This document shows, in pieces, positions 25,301 to 38,980 of a DNA stretch of 64,000 nucleotides (its first letter is position 1; every line of letters starts with the position of its first letter). Below the pieces are notes generated by a model. It saw only the letters and a program-made list of their open reading frames with translations, searched no databases and was not told where the DNA came from. A program made the translations under genes and the position numbers. Source of the stretch: Hydractinia symbiolongicarpus (lineage: Eukaryota > Cnidaria > Hydrozoa > Anthoathecata > Hydractiniidae); assembly GCF_029227915.1 (NCBI RefSeq), contig NC_079886.1, positions 1,550,001-1,614,000 of the forward strand, written 5' to 3'.

Positions 25301-26924
25301 TCATTCGGAAAATCAGTTTACTCCCTGGGTACTTTTTTTGTGTACTTTTGACTATACGGGCCGAGTACGGGATTTACGGGAAATCGCGGGTTTTCGTTTG
25401 CCGGCGATTAAACTTCTTTTATTCAGCGTCTCATCAAAAATGAAAATAATTTTAAAAACTACAAGTCTCATGCGTTTTAGTGGTGAAAAAATAATTTAAA
25501 AAATCGTTCGGGAAATGAGTTTACTCCTTGAGTACTTTCTTTGTATACTTTTGACTATATGGGTCGAGTACCGGATTTGCGAAAAATCGCTGGTTTTCGT
25601 TTGCCGGCGATTAAACTTCTTTTATTCAGCGTCTTATCAAAAATGAAAACAATTTTGAAAACTACAAGTCTCATGCGTTTTAGTGGTGAAAAAATAATTT
25701 AAAAAATCGTTCTGAAAATCAGTTTACTCACAGGGTACTTTCTTTGTATACATTCGACTATATGGGGCCAAGCCAGGGATTTACAGGAAATCGCGGGTTT
25801 TCGTTTGCCGGCGATTAAACTTCTTTTATTCAACGTCTCATCAAAAATGAAAATATTTTTAAAAACTACAAGTCTTATGCGTTTTAGTGGTGAAAAAATA
25901 ATTTAAAAAATCATTCGGGAAATCAGTTTACTCCCTGGGTACTTTTTTTGTGTACTTTTGACTATACGGGCCGAGTACGGGATTTACAAGAAATCGCGGG
26001 TTTTCGTTTGCCGGCGATTAAACTTCTTTTATTCAGCGTCTCATCAAAAATGAAAATAATTTTAAAAACTACAAGTCTCATGCGTTTTAGTGGTGAAAAA
26101 ATAATTTAAAAAATCGTTCGGGAAATGAATTTACTCGCAGGGTACTTTCTTTGTATACTTTTGACTATAACGGCCGAGTCCGGGATTTACGGGAAATCGC
26201 GGGTTTTCGTTTGCCGGCGATTAAACTTCTTTTATTTAGCGTCTTATCAAAAATGAAAACATTTTTGAAAACTACAAGTCTCATGCGTTTTAGTGGTGAA
26301 AAAATAATTTAAAAAATCATTCGGGAAATCAGTTTACTCCCTGGGTCCTTTTTTGTGTACTTTTGACTAAACGGGCCGAGTACGGGATTTACGGGAAATC
26401 GCGGGTTTTCGTTTGCCGGCAATTAAACTTCTTTTATTCAGCGTCTTATCAAAAATGAAAACATTTTTGAAAACTACAAGTCTCATGCGTTTTAGTGGTG
26501 AAAAAATAATTTAAAAAATCGTTTGGGAAATGAATTCACTCTCTGGGTACTTTCTTTGTATACTTTTGACTATACGGGCCGAGTCCGGGATTTACGGGAA
26601 ATCGCGGGTTTTCGTTTGCCGGCGATTAAACTTCTTTTATTCAGCGTCTCATCAAAAATGAAAATATTTTTGAAAACTACAAGTTTTATGCGTTTTAGTG
26701 GTGAAAAAAAATTTTAAAAAATCATTCGGGAAATGAATTTACTCCCTGGGTACTTTCTTTGTATACTTTTGACTATACGGGCCGAGTCCGGGATTTGCGG
26801 GAAATCGCGGGTTTTCGTTTGCCGGCGATTAAACTTCTTTTATTTAGCGTCTCATCAAAAATGAAAACATTTTTGAAAACTACAAGTCTCGTGCGTTTTA
26901 GTGGTGAAAAATTAATTTAAAAAA
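25301..26924 (+). repeat. 8-monomer partner, one C-type monomer deleted
   Basis: Follows 23,473-25,300 in order, but ATAACGGCCGAG is followed directly by the GGGTCCTTTTTTG monomer. The two units differ by 204 bp, one monomer. After the gap, landmarks such as GTTTGGGAAATGAATTCAC (24,899 and 26,523) are offset 1,624 (8 x 203). Confidence 0.85.
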
Positions 26925-27708
26925 TCGTTCGGGAAATGATTTTACTCCTTGAGTACTTTCTTTGTATACTTTTTACTATACGGGCCAAGCCCGGGATTTA
27001 CAGGAAATCGCGGGTTTTCGTTTGCCGGCGATTAAACTTCTTTTATTCAGCGTCTCATCAAAAATGAAAACATTTTGGAAAACTACAAGTCTCATGCGTT
27101 TTAGTGGTGAAAAAATAATTTAAAAAATCATTCGGGAAATTAGTTTACTCCCTGGGTCCTTTTTTGTGTACTTTTGACTATACGGGCCGAGTACGGGATT
27201 TACGGGAAATCGCGGGTTTTCGTTTGCCGGCAATTAAACTCCTTTTATTCAGCGTCTCATCAAAAATGAAAACATTATTGAAAACTACAAGTCTCATGCG
27301 TTTTAGTGGTAAAAAAATAATTTAAAGAATCGTTTGGGAAATAAATTTACTCCCTGGGTACTTTCTTTGTATACTTTTGACTATACGGGCCGAGTCCGGG
27401 ATTTACGGGAAATCGCGGGTTTTCGTTTGCCGGCGATTAAACTTCTTTTATTCAGCGTCTCATCAAAAATGAGAATATTTTTAAAAACTACAAGTTTTAT
27501 GCGTTTTAGTGGTGAAAAAAAAATTTAAAAAATCATTCGGGAAACGAATTTACTCCCTGGGTACTTTCTTTGTATACTTTTGACTATACGGGCCGAGTCC
27601 GGGACTTACGGGAAATCGCGGGTTTTCGTTTGCCGGCGATTAAACTTCTTTTATTTAGCGTCTCATCAAAAATGAAAACATTTTTGAAAACTACAAGTCT
27701 CGTGCGTT
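26925..27708 (+). repeat. Ungrouped monomers
   Basis: About four monomers. They include a hybrid with D-type head (ATGATTTTACTCCTTGAG) and C-type core (GGGCCAAGCCCGGG), a GGGTCCTTTTTTG monomer, and one with GTTTGGGAAATAAATTTAC. They resemble monomers at 24.7-25.2 kb but carry their own substitutions. Confidence 0.7.
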
Positions 27709-29131
27709 TTAGTTGTGAAAAAATAATTTAAAAAATCGTTCGGGAAATGAGTTTACTCCTTGAGTACTTTCTTTGTATACTTTTGACTAAACGGGTCGAG
27801 TACCGGATTTACTGGAAATCGCGGGTTTTCATTTGCCGGCGATTAAACTTCTTTTATTCAGCGTCTTATCAAAAATGAAAACAATTTTGAAAACTACAAG
27901 TCTCATGCGTTTTAGTGGTGAAAAAATAATTTAAAAAATCGTTCTGAAAATTAGTTTACTCACAGGGTACTTTCTTTGTATACATTCGACTATATGGGGC
28001 CAAGCCCGGGATTTACAGGAAATCGCGGGTTTTAGTTTGCCGGCGATTAAACTTCTTTTATTCAGCGTCTCATTAAAAATGAAAACATTTTTGAAAACTA
28101 CAAGTCTTATGCGTTTTAGTGGTGAAAAAATAATTTAAAAAATCGTTCTGAAAATTAGTTTACTCACAGGGTACTTTCTTTGTATACATTCGACTATATG
28201 GGACCAAGCCCGGGATTTACAGGAAATCGCGGGTTTTAGTTTGCCGGCGATTAAACTTCTTTTATTCAGCGTCTCATTAAAAATGAAAACATTTTTGAAA
28301 ACTACAAGTCTTATGCGTTTTTGTGGTGAAAAAATAATTTAAAAAATCATCCGGGAATCAGTTTACTCCCTGGTTACTTTTTTTGTATACTTTCGACTAT
28401 ACGGGCCGAGTACGGGATTTACGGAAAATCGCGGGTTTTTGTTTGCCGGCGATTAAACTTCTTTTATTTAGCGTCTCATCAAAAATGAAAACATTTTTGA
28501 AAACTACAAGTCTCATGCGTTTTAGTGGTGAAAAAAGTAATTTAAAAAATCGTTTTGAAAATCAGTTTACTCACAGGGTACTTTCTTTGTATACATTCGA
28601 CAATAGGGGCTAAGCCCGGGATTTACAGGAAATCGCAGGTTTTCGTTTGCCGGCGATTAAACTTCTTTTATGCAGCGTCTCATCAAAAGTGAAAACATTT
28701 TCGAGGACTACAAGTCTCATGCGTTTTAGTGGTGAAAAAATAATTTAAAAAATCATTCGAGAAATCAGTTTACTCCCTGGGTACTTTTTTTGTATACTTT
28801 TGACTATACGGGCCGAATACGGGATTTACAGGAAATCGCGGGTTTTCGTTTGCCGGCGATTAAACTTCTTTTATTCAGCGTCTCATCAAAAATGAAAATA
28901 ATTTTGAAAACTACAAGTCTCATGCGTTTTAGTGGTGAAAAAATAATTTAAAAAATCATTCGGGAAATGAAGTTACTCCCTGGGTACTTTTTTTGTATAC
29001 TTTTGACTATACGGGCCGAGTCCGGGATTTACGGGAAATCGCGGGTTTTCGTTTGCCGGCGATTAAACTTCTTTTATTTAGCGTCTCATCAAAAATGAAA
29101 ACGTTTTTGAAAACTACAAATCTCGTGCGTT
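27709..29131 (+). repeat. 7-monomer unit, copy 1 (1,423 bp)
   Basis: TAGTTGTG at 27,709 and 29,132, and CATCCGGGAATCAG at about 28,349 and 29,772, give 1,423 bp. Inside it two almost identical C-type monomers (TTCTGAAAATTAG, TTTTAGTTTGCC) stand next to each other near 27,941 and 28,144, a local single-monomer duplication. Confidence 0.9.
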
Positions 29132-30554
29132 TTAGTTGTGAAAAAATAATTTAAAAAATCGTTCGGGAAATGAGTTTACTCCTTGAGTACTTTCTTTGTA
29201 TACTTTTGACTAAACGGGTCGAGTACCGGATTTACTGGAAATCGCGGGTTTTCATTTGCCGGCGATTAAACTTCTTTTATTCAGCGTCTTATCAAAAATG
29301 AAAACAATTTTGAAAACTACAAGTCTCATGCGTTTTAGTGGTGAAAAAATAATTTAAAAAATCGTTCTGAAAATTAGTTTACTCACAGGGTACTTTCTTT
29401 GTATACATTCGACTATATGGGGCCAAGCCCGGGATTTACAGGAAATCGCGGGTTTTAGTTTGCCGGCGATTAAACTTCTTTTATTCAGCGTCTCATTAAA
29501 AATGAAAACATTTTTGAAAACTACAAGTCTTATGCGTTTTAGTGGTGAAAAAATAATTTAAAAAATCGTTCTGAAAATTAGTTTACTCACAGGGTACTTT
29601 CTTTGTATACATTCGACTATATGGGACCAAGCCCGGGATTTACAGGAAATCGCGGGTTTTAGTTTGCCGGCGATTAAACTTCTTTTATTCAGCGTCTCAT
29701 TAAAAATGAAAACATTTTTGAAAACTACAAGTCTTATGCGTTTTTGTGGTGAAAAAATAATTTAAAAAATCATCCGGGAATCAGTTTACTCCCTGGTTAC
29801 TTTTTTTGTATACTTTCGACTATACGGGCCGAGTACGGGATTTACGGAAAATCGCGGGTTTTTGTTTGCCGGCGATTAAACTTCTTTTATTTAGCGTCTC
29901 ATCAAAAATGAAAACATTTTTGAAAACTACAAGTCTCATGCGTTTTAGTGGTGAAAAAAGTAATTTAAAAAATCGTTTTGAAAATCAGTTTACTCACAGG
30001 GTACTTTCTTTGTATACATTCGACAATAGGGGCTAAGCCCGGGATTTACAGGAAATCGCAGGTTTTCGTTTGCCGGCGATTAAACTTCTTTTATGCAGCG
30101 TCTCATCAAAAGTGAAAACATTTTCGAGGACTACAAGTCTCATGCGTTTTAGTGGTGAAAAAATAATTTAAAAAATCATTCGAGAAATCAGTTTACTCCC
30201 TGGGTACTTTTTTTGTATACTTTTGACTATACGGGCCGAATACGGGATTTACAGGAAATCGCGGGTTTTCGTTTGCCGGCGATTAAACTTCTTTTATTCA
30301 GCGTCTCATCAAAAATGAAAATAATTTTGAAAACTACAAGTCTCATGCGTTTTAGTGGTGAAAGAATAATTTAAAAAATCATTCGGGAAATGAAGTTACT
30401 CCCTGGGTACTTTTTTTGTATACTTTTGACTATACGGGCCGAGTCCGGGATTTACGGGAAATCGCGGGTTTTCGTTTGCCGGCGATTAAACTTCTTTTAT
30501 TTAGCGTCTCATCAAAAATGAAAACGTTTTTGAAAACTACAAATCTCATGCGTT
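29132..30554 (+). repeat. 7-monomer unit, copy 2
   Basis: Near-identical partner of 27,709-29,131, including the doubled C-type monomers and the ATTTTCGAGGACTAC variant. The copy ends where AATCTCGTGCGTTTTAGTTG gives way to AATCTCATGCGTTTTAGTGG. The last C-type monomer before a 29-kb gap in that subfamily lies here (about 29,970-30,170). Confidence 0.9.
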
Positions 30555-33500
30555 TTAGTGGTGAAAAAATAATTTAAAAAATCAGTCGGGAAATCAGTTT
30601 ACTCCCTGGGTACTTTTTTTGAGTACTTTTGACTATACTGGCCGAGTACGGGTATTACGGAAAATCGCGGGTTTTCGTTTGCCGGCGATTAAACTTCTTT
30701 TATTCAGCGTTTCATCAAAAATGAAAACATTTTTGAAAACTACAAGTCTCATGCGTTTTAGTGGTGAAAAAATAATTTAAAAAATCATTCGGGAAATGAA
30801 TTTACTCCCTGGGTACTTTATTTGTATACTTTTGACTATACGGGCCGAGTCCGGGATTTACGGGAAATCGCGGGTTTTCGTTTGCCGGCAATTAAACTTC
30901 TTTTATTTAGCGTCTCATCAAAAATGAAAACATTTTTGAAAACTACAAGTCTCATGCGTTTTAGTGGTGAAAAAATAATTTAAAAAATCATTCGGGAAAT
31001 CAGTTTACTCCCTGGGTACTTTTTTTGGGTACTTTTGACTATAATGGCCGAGTACGGGATTTACGGGAAATCGCAGGTTTTCGTTTGCCGGCAATTAAAC
31101 TTCTTTTATTCAGCGTCTCATCAAAAATGAAAATATTTTTGAAAACTACAAGTCTCATACGTTTTAGTGGTGAAAAAATAATTTAAAAAATCTTCGGGAA
31201 ATGAAGTTACTCCCTGGGTACTTTTTTTGTATACTTTTGACTATACGGGCCGAGTCCAGGATTTACGGGAAATCGCGGGTTTTCGTTTGCCGGCGATTAA
31301 ACTTCTTTAATTTAGCGTTTCATCAAAAATGAAAACATTTTTGAAAACTACAAATCTCATGCGTTTTAGTGGTGAAAAAATAATTTAAAAAATCATTCGG
31401 GAAATCAGTTTACTCCCTGGGTACTTTTTTTGGGTACTTTTGACTATACTGGCCGAGTACGGGATTTACGGGAAATCGCGGGTTTTCGTTTGCCGGCAAT
31501 TAAACTTCTTTTATTCAGCGTCTCATCAAAAATGAAAACATTTTTGAAAATTACAAGTCTCATGCATTTTAGTGGTGAAAAAATAATTTAAAAAATCGTT
31601 CGGGAAATGAGTTTACTCCCTGGGTACTTTCTTTGTATACTTTTGACTATACAGGCCGAGTACGGGATTTACGGGAAATCGCGGGTTTTTGTTTGCCGGC
31701 GATTAAACTTCTTTTATTCATCGTCTCATCAAAAATGAAAATATTTTTTAAAACTACAAGTCTCATGCGTTTTATTGGTGAAAAAATAATTTAAAAAATC
31801 ATTCGGAAATGAATTTACTCCCTTGGTACTTTCTTTGTATACTTTTGACTATACGGGCCGAGTCCGGGATTTACGGGAAATCACGGGTTTTCGTTTGCCG
31901 GCGATTAAGCTTCTTTTATTTAGCGTCTTATCAAAAATGAAAACATTTTTGAAAACTAAAAGTCTCATGCATTTTAGTGGTGAAAAAATAATTTAAAAAA
32001 TCATTCGGGAAATCAGTTTACTCCCTGGGTACTGTTTTTGCGTACTTTTGACTATACTGGCCGAGTAGGGGATTTACGGGAAATCGCGGGTTTTTGTTAG
32101 CCGGCGATTAAACTTCTTTTATTCATCGTCTCATCAAAAATGGATATATTTTTGAAAACTACAAGTCTCATGCGTTTTAGTGGTGAAAAATAAATTTAAA
32201 AAATCATTCGGGAAATGAATTTACTCCCTGGGTACTTTTTTTGTATACTTTTGACTATACGGGCCGAGTACAGGATTTACGGGAAATCGCGGGTTCTCGT
32301 TTGCCGGCGATTAAACGTCTTTTATTCAGCGTCTCATCAAAGGTGAAATTAATTTTGAAAACTACAAGTCTCATGCGTTTTAGTGGTGAAAAAATAATTT
32401 AAAAAATTTTTCGGGAAATCAGTTTACTCCCTGGGTACTTTTTTTGGGTATTTTTGACTATACTGGCCGAGTACGGGATTTCCGGGAAATCGCGGGTTTA
32501 GGTTTGCCGGCAATTAAACTTCTTTTATTCAGCGTCTCATCAAAAATGAAAACATTTTTGAAAACTACAAGTCTCATGCATTTTAGTGGTGAAAAAATAC
32601 TTTAAAAAATCGTTCGGGAAATGAATTTACTCGCAGGGTACTTTCTTTGTATACTTTTGACTATACGGGCCGAGTCCGGGATTTACGGGAAATCGCAGGT
32701 TTTCGTTTGCCGGCGATTAAAATTCTTTAATTTAGCGTTTCATCAAAAATGAAAACATTTTTGAAAACTACAAGTCTCATACGTTTTAGTGGTGAAAAAA
32801 TAATTTAAAAAATCGTTCGGGAATTGAATTTACTCCCTGGGTACTTTCTTTGTATATTTTTGACTATACGGGCCGAGTCCGGGATTTACGGGAAATCGCG
32901 GGTTTTCGTTTGCCGGCGATTAAACTTTTTTTATTTAGCGTCTCATCAAAAATGAAAACATTTTTGAAAACTACAAGTCTTATGCGTTTTAGTGGTGAAA
33001 AAATAATTTAAAAAATCATTTGGGAAATGAATTTACTCCCTGGGTACTTTCTTTGTATACTTTTGACTATACGGGCCGAGTCCGGGATTTACGGGAAATC
33101 GCGGGTTTTCGTTTGCCGGCGATTAAACTTCTTTTATTTAGCGTCTCATCAAAAATGAAAACATTTTTGAAAACCACAAGTCTCATGCGTTTTAGTGGTG
33201 AAAAAATAATTTAAAAAATCATTCGGGAAATCAGTTTACTCCCTGGGTACTTTTTTTGGGTACTTTTGACTATACTGGCCGAGTACGGGATTTACGGGAA
33301 ATCGCGTGTTTTCGTTTGCCGGCAATTAAACTTCTTTTATTCAGCGTCTCCTCAAAAATGAAAATATTTTTGAAAACTACAAGTCTCATGCGTTTTAGTG
33401 GTGAAAAAATAATTTAAAAAATCATTCGGGAAATGAAGTTACTCCCTGGGTACTTTTTTTGTATACTTTTGACTATACGGGTCGAGTCCAGGATTTACGG

Positions 33501-33826
33501 GAAATCGCGGGTTTTCGTTTGCCGGCGATTAAACTTCTTTAATTTAGCGTTTCATCAAAAATGAAAACATTTTTGAAAACTACAAGTCTCATGCGTTTTA
33601 GTGGTGAAAAAATAATTTAAAAAATCATTCGGGAAATGAATTTACTCCCTGGGTACTTTCTTTGTATAATTTTGACTATACGGGCCGAGTCCGGGATTTA
33701 CGGGAAATCGCGGGTTTTCGTTTGCCGGCGATTAAACTTCTTTTATTTAGCGTCTCATCAAAAATGAAAACATTTTTGAAAACTACAAATCTCATGCGTT
33801 TTAGTGGTGAAAAAATAATTTAAAAA
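30555..33826 (+). repeat. 16-monomer unit, copy 1
   Basis: Starts with an ATCAGTCGGG monomer at 30,581 and carries the order matched from 33,827. Monomer marks include TTTGAGTAC, ATGAAGTTACTCC, TTTGGGTAC with ACTGGCC, ACAGGCC, GTACTGTTTTTGCG (32,029) and GGGTTTAGG (32,493). This is the first appearance of the ACTGGCC, ACAGGCC and GCATTTT variants typical of zone 2. Confidence 0.8.
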
Positions 33827-36590
33827 ATCAGTCGGGAAATCAGTTTACTCCCTGGGTACTTTTTTTGAGTACTTTTGACTATACTGGCCGAGTACGGGAT
33901 TTACGGGAAATCGCGGGTTTTCGTTTGCCGGCGATTAAACTTCTTTTATTCAGCGTTTCATCAAAAATGAAAACATTTTTGAAAACTACAAGTCTCATGC
34001 GTTTTAGTGGTGAAAAAATAATTTAAAAAATCATTCGGGAAATGAATTTACTCCCTGGGTACTTTCTTTGTATACTTTTGACTATACGGGCCGAGTCCGG
34101 GATTTACGGGAAATCGCGGGTTTTCGTTTGCCGGCAATTAAACTTCTTTTATTTAGCGTCTCATCAAAAATGAAAACATTTTTGAAAACTACAAGTCTCA
34201 TGCGTTTTAGTGGTGAAAAAATAATTTAAAAAATCATTCGGGAAATCAGTTTACTCCCTGGGTACTTTTTTTGGGTACTTTTGACTATACTGGCCGAGTA
34301 CGGGATTTACGGGAAATCGCGGGTTTTCGTTTGCCGGCAATTAAACTTCTTTTATTCAGCGTCTCATCAAAAATGAAAATATGTTTGAAAACTACAAGTC
34401 TCATGCGTTTTAGTGGTGAAAAAATAATTTAAAAAATCATTCGGGAAATGAAGTTACTCCCTGGGTACTTTTTTGTATACTTTTGACTATACGGGCCGAG
34501 TCCAGGATTTACGGGAAATCGCGGGTTTTCGTTTGCCGGCGATTAAACTTCTTTAATTTAGCGTTTCATCAAAAATGAAAACATTTTTGAAAACTACAAG
34601 TCTCATGCGTTTTAGTGGTGAAAAAATAATTTAAAAAATCATTCGGGAAATGAATTTACTCCCTGGGTACTTTCTTTGTATACTTTTGACTATACGGGCC
34701 GAGTCCGGGATTTACGGGAAATCGCGGGTTTTCGTTTGCCGGCGATTAAACTTCTTTAATTTAGCGTTTCATCAAAAATGAAAACATTTTTGAAAACTAC
34801 AAGTCTCATGCGTTTTAGTGGTGAAAAAATAATTTAAAAAATCATTCGGGAAATGAATTTACTCCCTGGGTACTTTCTTTGTATACTTTTGACTATACGG
34901 GCCGAGTCCGGGATTTACGGGAAATCGCGGGTTTTCGTTTGCCGGCGATTAAAATTCTTTTATTTAGCGTCTCATCAAAAATGAAAACATTTTTGAAAAC
35001 TACAAATCTCATGCATTTTAGTGGTGAAAAAATAATTTAAAAAATCGTTCGGGAAATGAGTTTACTCCCTGGGTACTTTCTTTGTATACTTTTGACTATA
35101 CAGGCCGAGTACGGGATTTACGGGAAATCGCGGGTTTTTGTTTGCCGGCGATTAAACTTCTTTTATTCATCGTCTCATCAAAAATGAAAATATTTTTTAA
35201 AACTACAAGTCTCATGCGTTTTATTGGTGAAAAAATAATTTAAAAAATCATTCGGGAAATGAATTTACTCCCTGGGTACTTTCTTTGTATACTTTTGACT
35301 ATACGGGCCGAGTACGGGATTTACGGGAAATCGCGGGTTTTCGTTTGCCGGCAATTAAACTTCTTTTATTCAGCGTCTCATCAAAAATGAAAACATTTTT
35401 GAAAATTACAAGTCTCATGCATTTTAGTGGTGAAAAAATAATTTAAAAAATCGTTCGGGAAATGAGTTTACTCCCTGGGTACTTTCTTTGTATACTTTTG
35501 ACTATACAGGCCGAGTACGGGATTTACGGGAAATCGCGGGTTTTTGTTTGCCGGCGATTAAACTTCTTTTATTCATCGTCTCATCAAAAATGAAAATATT
35601 TTTTAAAACTACAAGTCTCATGCGTTTTATTGGTGAAAAAATAATTTAAAAAATCATTCGGGAAATGAATTTAATCCCTGGGTACTTTCTTTGTATACTT
35701 TTGACTATACGGGCCGAGTCCGGGATTTACGGGAAATCACGGGTTTTCGTTTGCCGGCGATTAAGCTTCTTTTATTTAGCGTCTTATCAAAAATGAAAAC
35801 ATTTTTGAAAACTAAAAGTCTCATGCATTTTAGTGGTGAAAAAATAATTTAAAAAATCATTCGGGAAATCAGTTTACTCCCTGGGTACTGTTTTTGGGTA
35901 TTTTTGACTATACTGGCCGAGTACGGGATTTCCGGGAAATCGCGGGTTTAGGTTTGCCGGCAATTAAACTTCTTTTATTCAGCGTCTCATCAAAAATGAA
36001 AACATTTTTGAAAACTACAAGTCTCATGCATTTTAGTGGTGAAAAAATACTTTAAAAAATCGTTCGGGAAATGAATTTACTCGCAGGGTACTTTCTTTGT
36101 ATACTTTTCACTATACGGGCCGAGTCCGGGATTTACGGGAAATCGCAGGTTTTCGTTTGCCGGCGATTAAAATTCTTTAATTTAGCGTTTCATCAAAAAT
36201 GAAAACATTTTTGAAAACTACAAGTCTCGTGCGTTTTAGTGGTGAAAAAATAATTTAAAAAATCGTTCGGGAATTGAATTTACTCCCTGGGTACTTTCTT
36301 TGTATATTTTTGACTATACGGGCCGAGTCCGGGATTTACGGGAAATCGCGGGTTTTCGTTTGCCGGCGATTAAACTTTTTTTATTTAGCGTCTCATCAAA
36401 AATGAAAACATTTTTGAAAACTACAAGTCTCATGCGTTTTAGTGGTGAAAAAATAATTTAAAAAATCATTCAGGAAATGAATTTACTCTCTGGGTACTTT
36501 CTTTGTATACTTTTGACTATACGGGCCGAGTCCGGGATTTACGGGAAATCGTGGGTTTTCGTTTGCCGGCGATTAAACTTCTTTTATTTA
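33827..36590 (+). repeat. Rearranged copy 2 of the 16-monomer unit
   Basis: The match to copy 1 begins at an offset of 3,246 (ATCAGTCGGG 30,581 to 33,827). It becomes 3,855 by the GAAAATTACA mark (31,546 to 35,401) and then 3,450 by GGGTTTAGG. The steps are +609 and about -406, exactly three monomers gained and two lost. At 35,887 a monomer starts as the GTACTGTTTTTG type and continues as the GGGTATTTTTG type, marking the loss. Confidence 0.8.
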
Positions 36591-37360
36591 GCGCGTCATC
36601 AAAAGTAAAAACATTTTTGAAAACTAAAAGTCTCATACATTTTAGTGGTGAAAAAATAATTTAAAAAATCATTCGGGAACTGAATTTACTCCCTGGGTAC
36701 TTTTTTTGTATACTTTTGACTATACGGGCCGAGTCCGGGATTTCCGGGAAATCGCGGGTTTTCGTTTGCCGGCGATTAAACTTCTTTAATTTAGCGTTTC
36801 ATCAAAAATGAAAACATTTTTGAAAACTATAAGTCTCATGCGTTTTAGTGGTGAAAAAAATAATTTAAAAAATCATTCGGGAAATGAATTTACTCCCTCG
36901 GTACTTTCTTTGTATACTTTTGACTATACGGGCCGAGTCCGGGATTTACGGGAAATCGCGGGTTTTCGTTTGCCGGCGATTAAACTTCTTTTATTCAGCG
37001 TCTCATCAAAAATGAAAACATTTTTGAAAAGTACAAGTCTCATGCATTTTAGTGGTGAAAAAATAATTTAAAAAATCGTTCGGGAAATGAGTTTACTCCC
37101 TGGGTACTTTCTTCGTATACTTTTGACTATACAGGCCGAGTAGGGGATTTACGGGAAATCGCGGGTTCTCGTTTGCCGGCGATTAAATTTCTTTTATTCA
37201 GCGTCTCATCAAAAATGAAATTAACTTTGAAAACTACAAGTCTCATGCGTTTTAGTGGTGAAAAAATAATTTAAAAAATCATTCGGGAAATCAGTTTACT
37301 CCCTGGGTACTTTTTTGGGTACTTTTGACTATACTGGCCGAGTACGGGATTTACGGGAAA
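36591..37360 (+). repeat. Ungrouped monomers
   Basis: About four monomers, including one with GGGAACTGAATT, one giving an 87-codon repeat-derived ORF (36,808-37,071) because of one extra A in its head, and one with ACAGGCCGAGTAGGGG, GTTCTCG and AAATTAACTTTG. Confidence 0.7.
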
Positions 37361-38980
37361 TTGCGGGTTTTCGTTTGCCGGCGATTAAACTTCTTTTATT
37401 CATCGTCTCATCAAAAATGAATATATTTTTGAAAACTACAAGTCTCATGCGTTTTAGTGGTGAAAAAATAATTTAAAAAATCATTCGGGAAGTGAATTTA
37501 CTCCCTGGGTACTTTTTTGTATACTTTTGACTATACGGGCCGAGTACGGGATTTACGGGAAATCGCGGGTTCTCGTTTGCCGGCGATTAAACTTCTTTTA
37601 TTCAGCGTCTCATCAAAAATGAAATTAATTTTGAAAGCTACAAGTCTCATGCGTTTTAGTGGTGAAAAAATAATTTAAAAAATCATTCGGGAAATCAGTT
37701 TACTCCCTGGGCACTTTTTTTGGTATTTTTGACTATACTGGCCGAGTACGGGATTTACGGGAAATCGCGGGTTTTCGTTTGCCGGCAATAAAACTTCTTT
37801 TATTCAGCGTCTCATCAAAAATGAAAACATTTTTGAAAACTACAAGTCTCATGCATTTTAGTGGTGAAAAAATAATTTAAAAAATCGTTCGGGAAATGAA
37901 TTTACTCGCAGGGTACTTTCTTTGTATACTTTTGACTATACGGGCCGAGTCCGGGATTTGCGGGAAATCGCGGGTTTTCGTTTGCCGGCGATTAAACTTT
38001 TTTTATTTAGCGTCTTATCAAAAATGAAAACATTTTTGAAAACTACAAGTCTCATGCGTTTTAGTGGTGAAAAAATAATTTAAAAAAACATTCGGGAAAT
38101 GAATTTACTCCCTGGGTACTTTCTTTGTATACTTTTGACTATACGGGCCGAGTCCGGGATTTACGGGAAATTCCGGGTTTTCGTTTGCCGGCGATTAAAC
38201 TTCTTTTATTCATCGTCTCATCAAAAATGAATATATTTTTGAAAACTACAAGTCTCATGCGTTTTAGTGGTGAAAAAATAATTTAAAAAATCATTCGGGA
38301 AGTGAATTTACTCCCTGGGTACTTTTTTGTATACTTTTGACTATACGGGCCGAGTACGGGATTTACGGGAAATCGCGGGTTCTCGTTTGCCGGCGATTAA
38401 ACTTCTTTTATTCAGCGTCTCATCAAAAATGAAATTAATTTTGAAAGCTACAAGTCTCATGCGTTTTAGTGGTGAAAAAATAATTTAAAAAATCATTCGG
38501 GAAATCAGTTTACTCCCTGGGCACTTTTTTTGGTATTTTTGACTATACTGGCCGAGTACGGGATTTACGGGAAATCGCGGGTTTTCGTTTGCCGGCAATA
38601 AAACTTCTTTTATTCAGCGTCTCATCAAAAATGAAAACATTTTTGAAAACTACAAGTCTCATGCATTTTAGTGGTGAAAAAATAATTTAAAAAATCGTTC
38701 GGGAAATGAATTTACTCGCAGGGTACTTTCTTTGTATACTTTTGACTATACGGGCCGAGTCCGGGATTTGCGGGAAATCGCGGGTTTTCGTTTGCCGGCG
38801 ATTAAACTTTTTTTATTTAGCGTCTTATCAAAAATGAAAACATTTTTGAAAACTACAAGTCTCATGCGTTTTAGTGGTGAAAAAATAATTTAAAAAATCA
38901 TTCGGGAAATGAATTTACTCCCTGGGTACTTTCTTTGTATACTTTTGACTATACGGGCCGAGTCCGGGATTTACGGAAAA
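37361..38980 (+). repeat. 4-monomer unit in two copies (810 bp)
   Basis: CATCGTC at 37,401 and 38,211, and TCATTCGGGAAGTGAATT at 37,481 and 38,291, give 810 bp (4 x 203 - 2). The unit runs ATGAATATATTTTTG, GAAATTAATTTTGAAAGC, GGGCACTTTTTTTGG with GCAATAAAAC, and CGCAGGGTAC with GGATTTGCGGG. The last two monomers then continue as a 2-monomer repeat (406 bp) to about 39,500. Confidence 0.85.
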
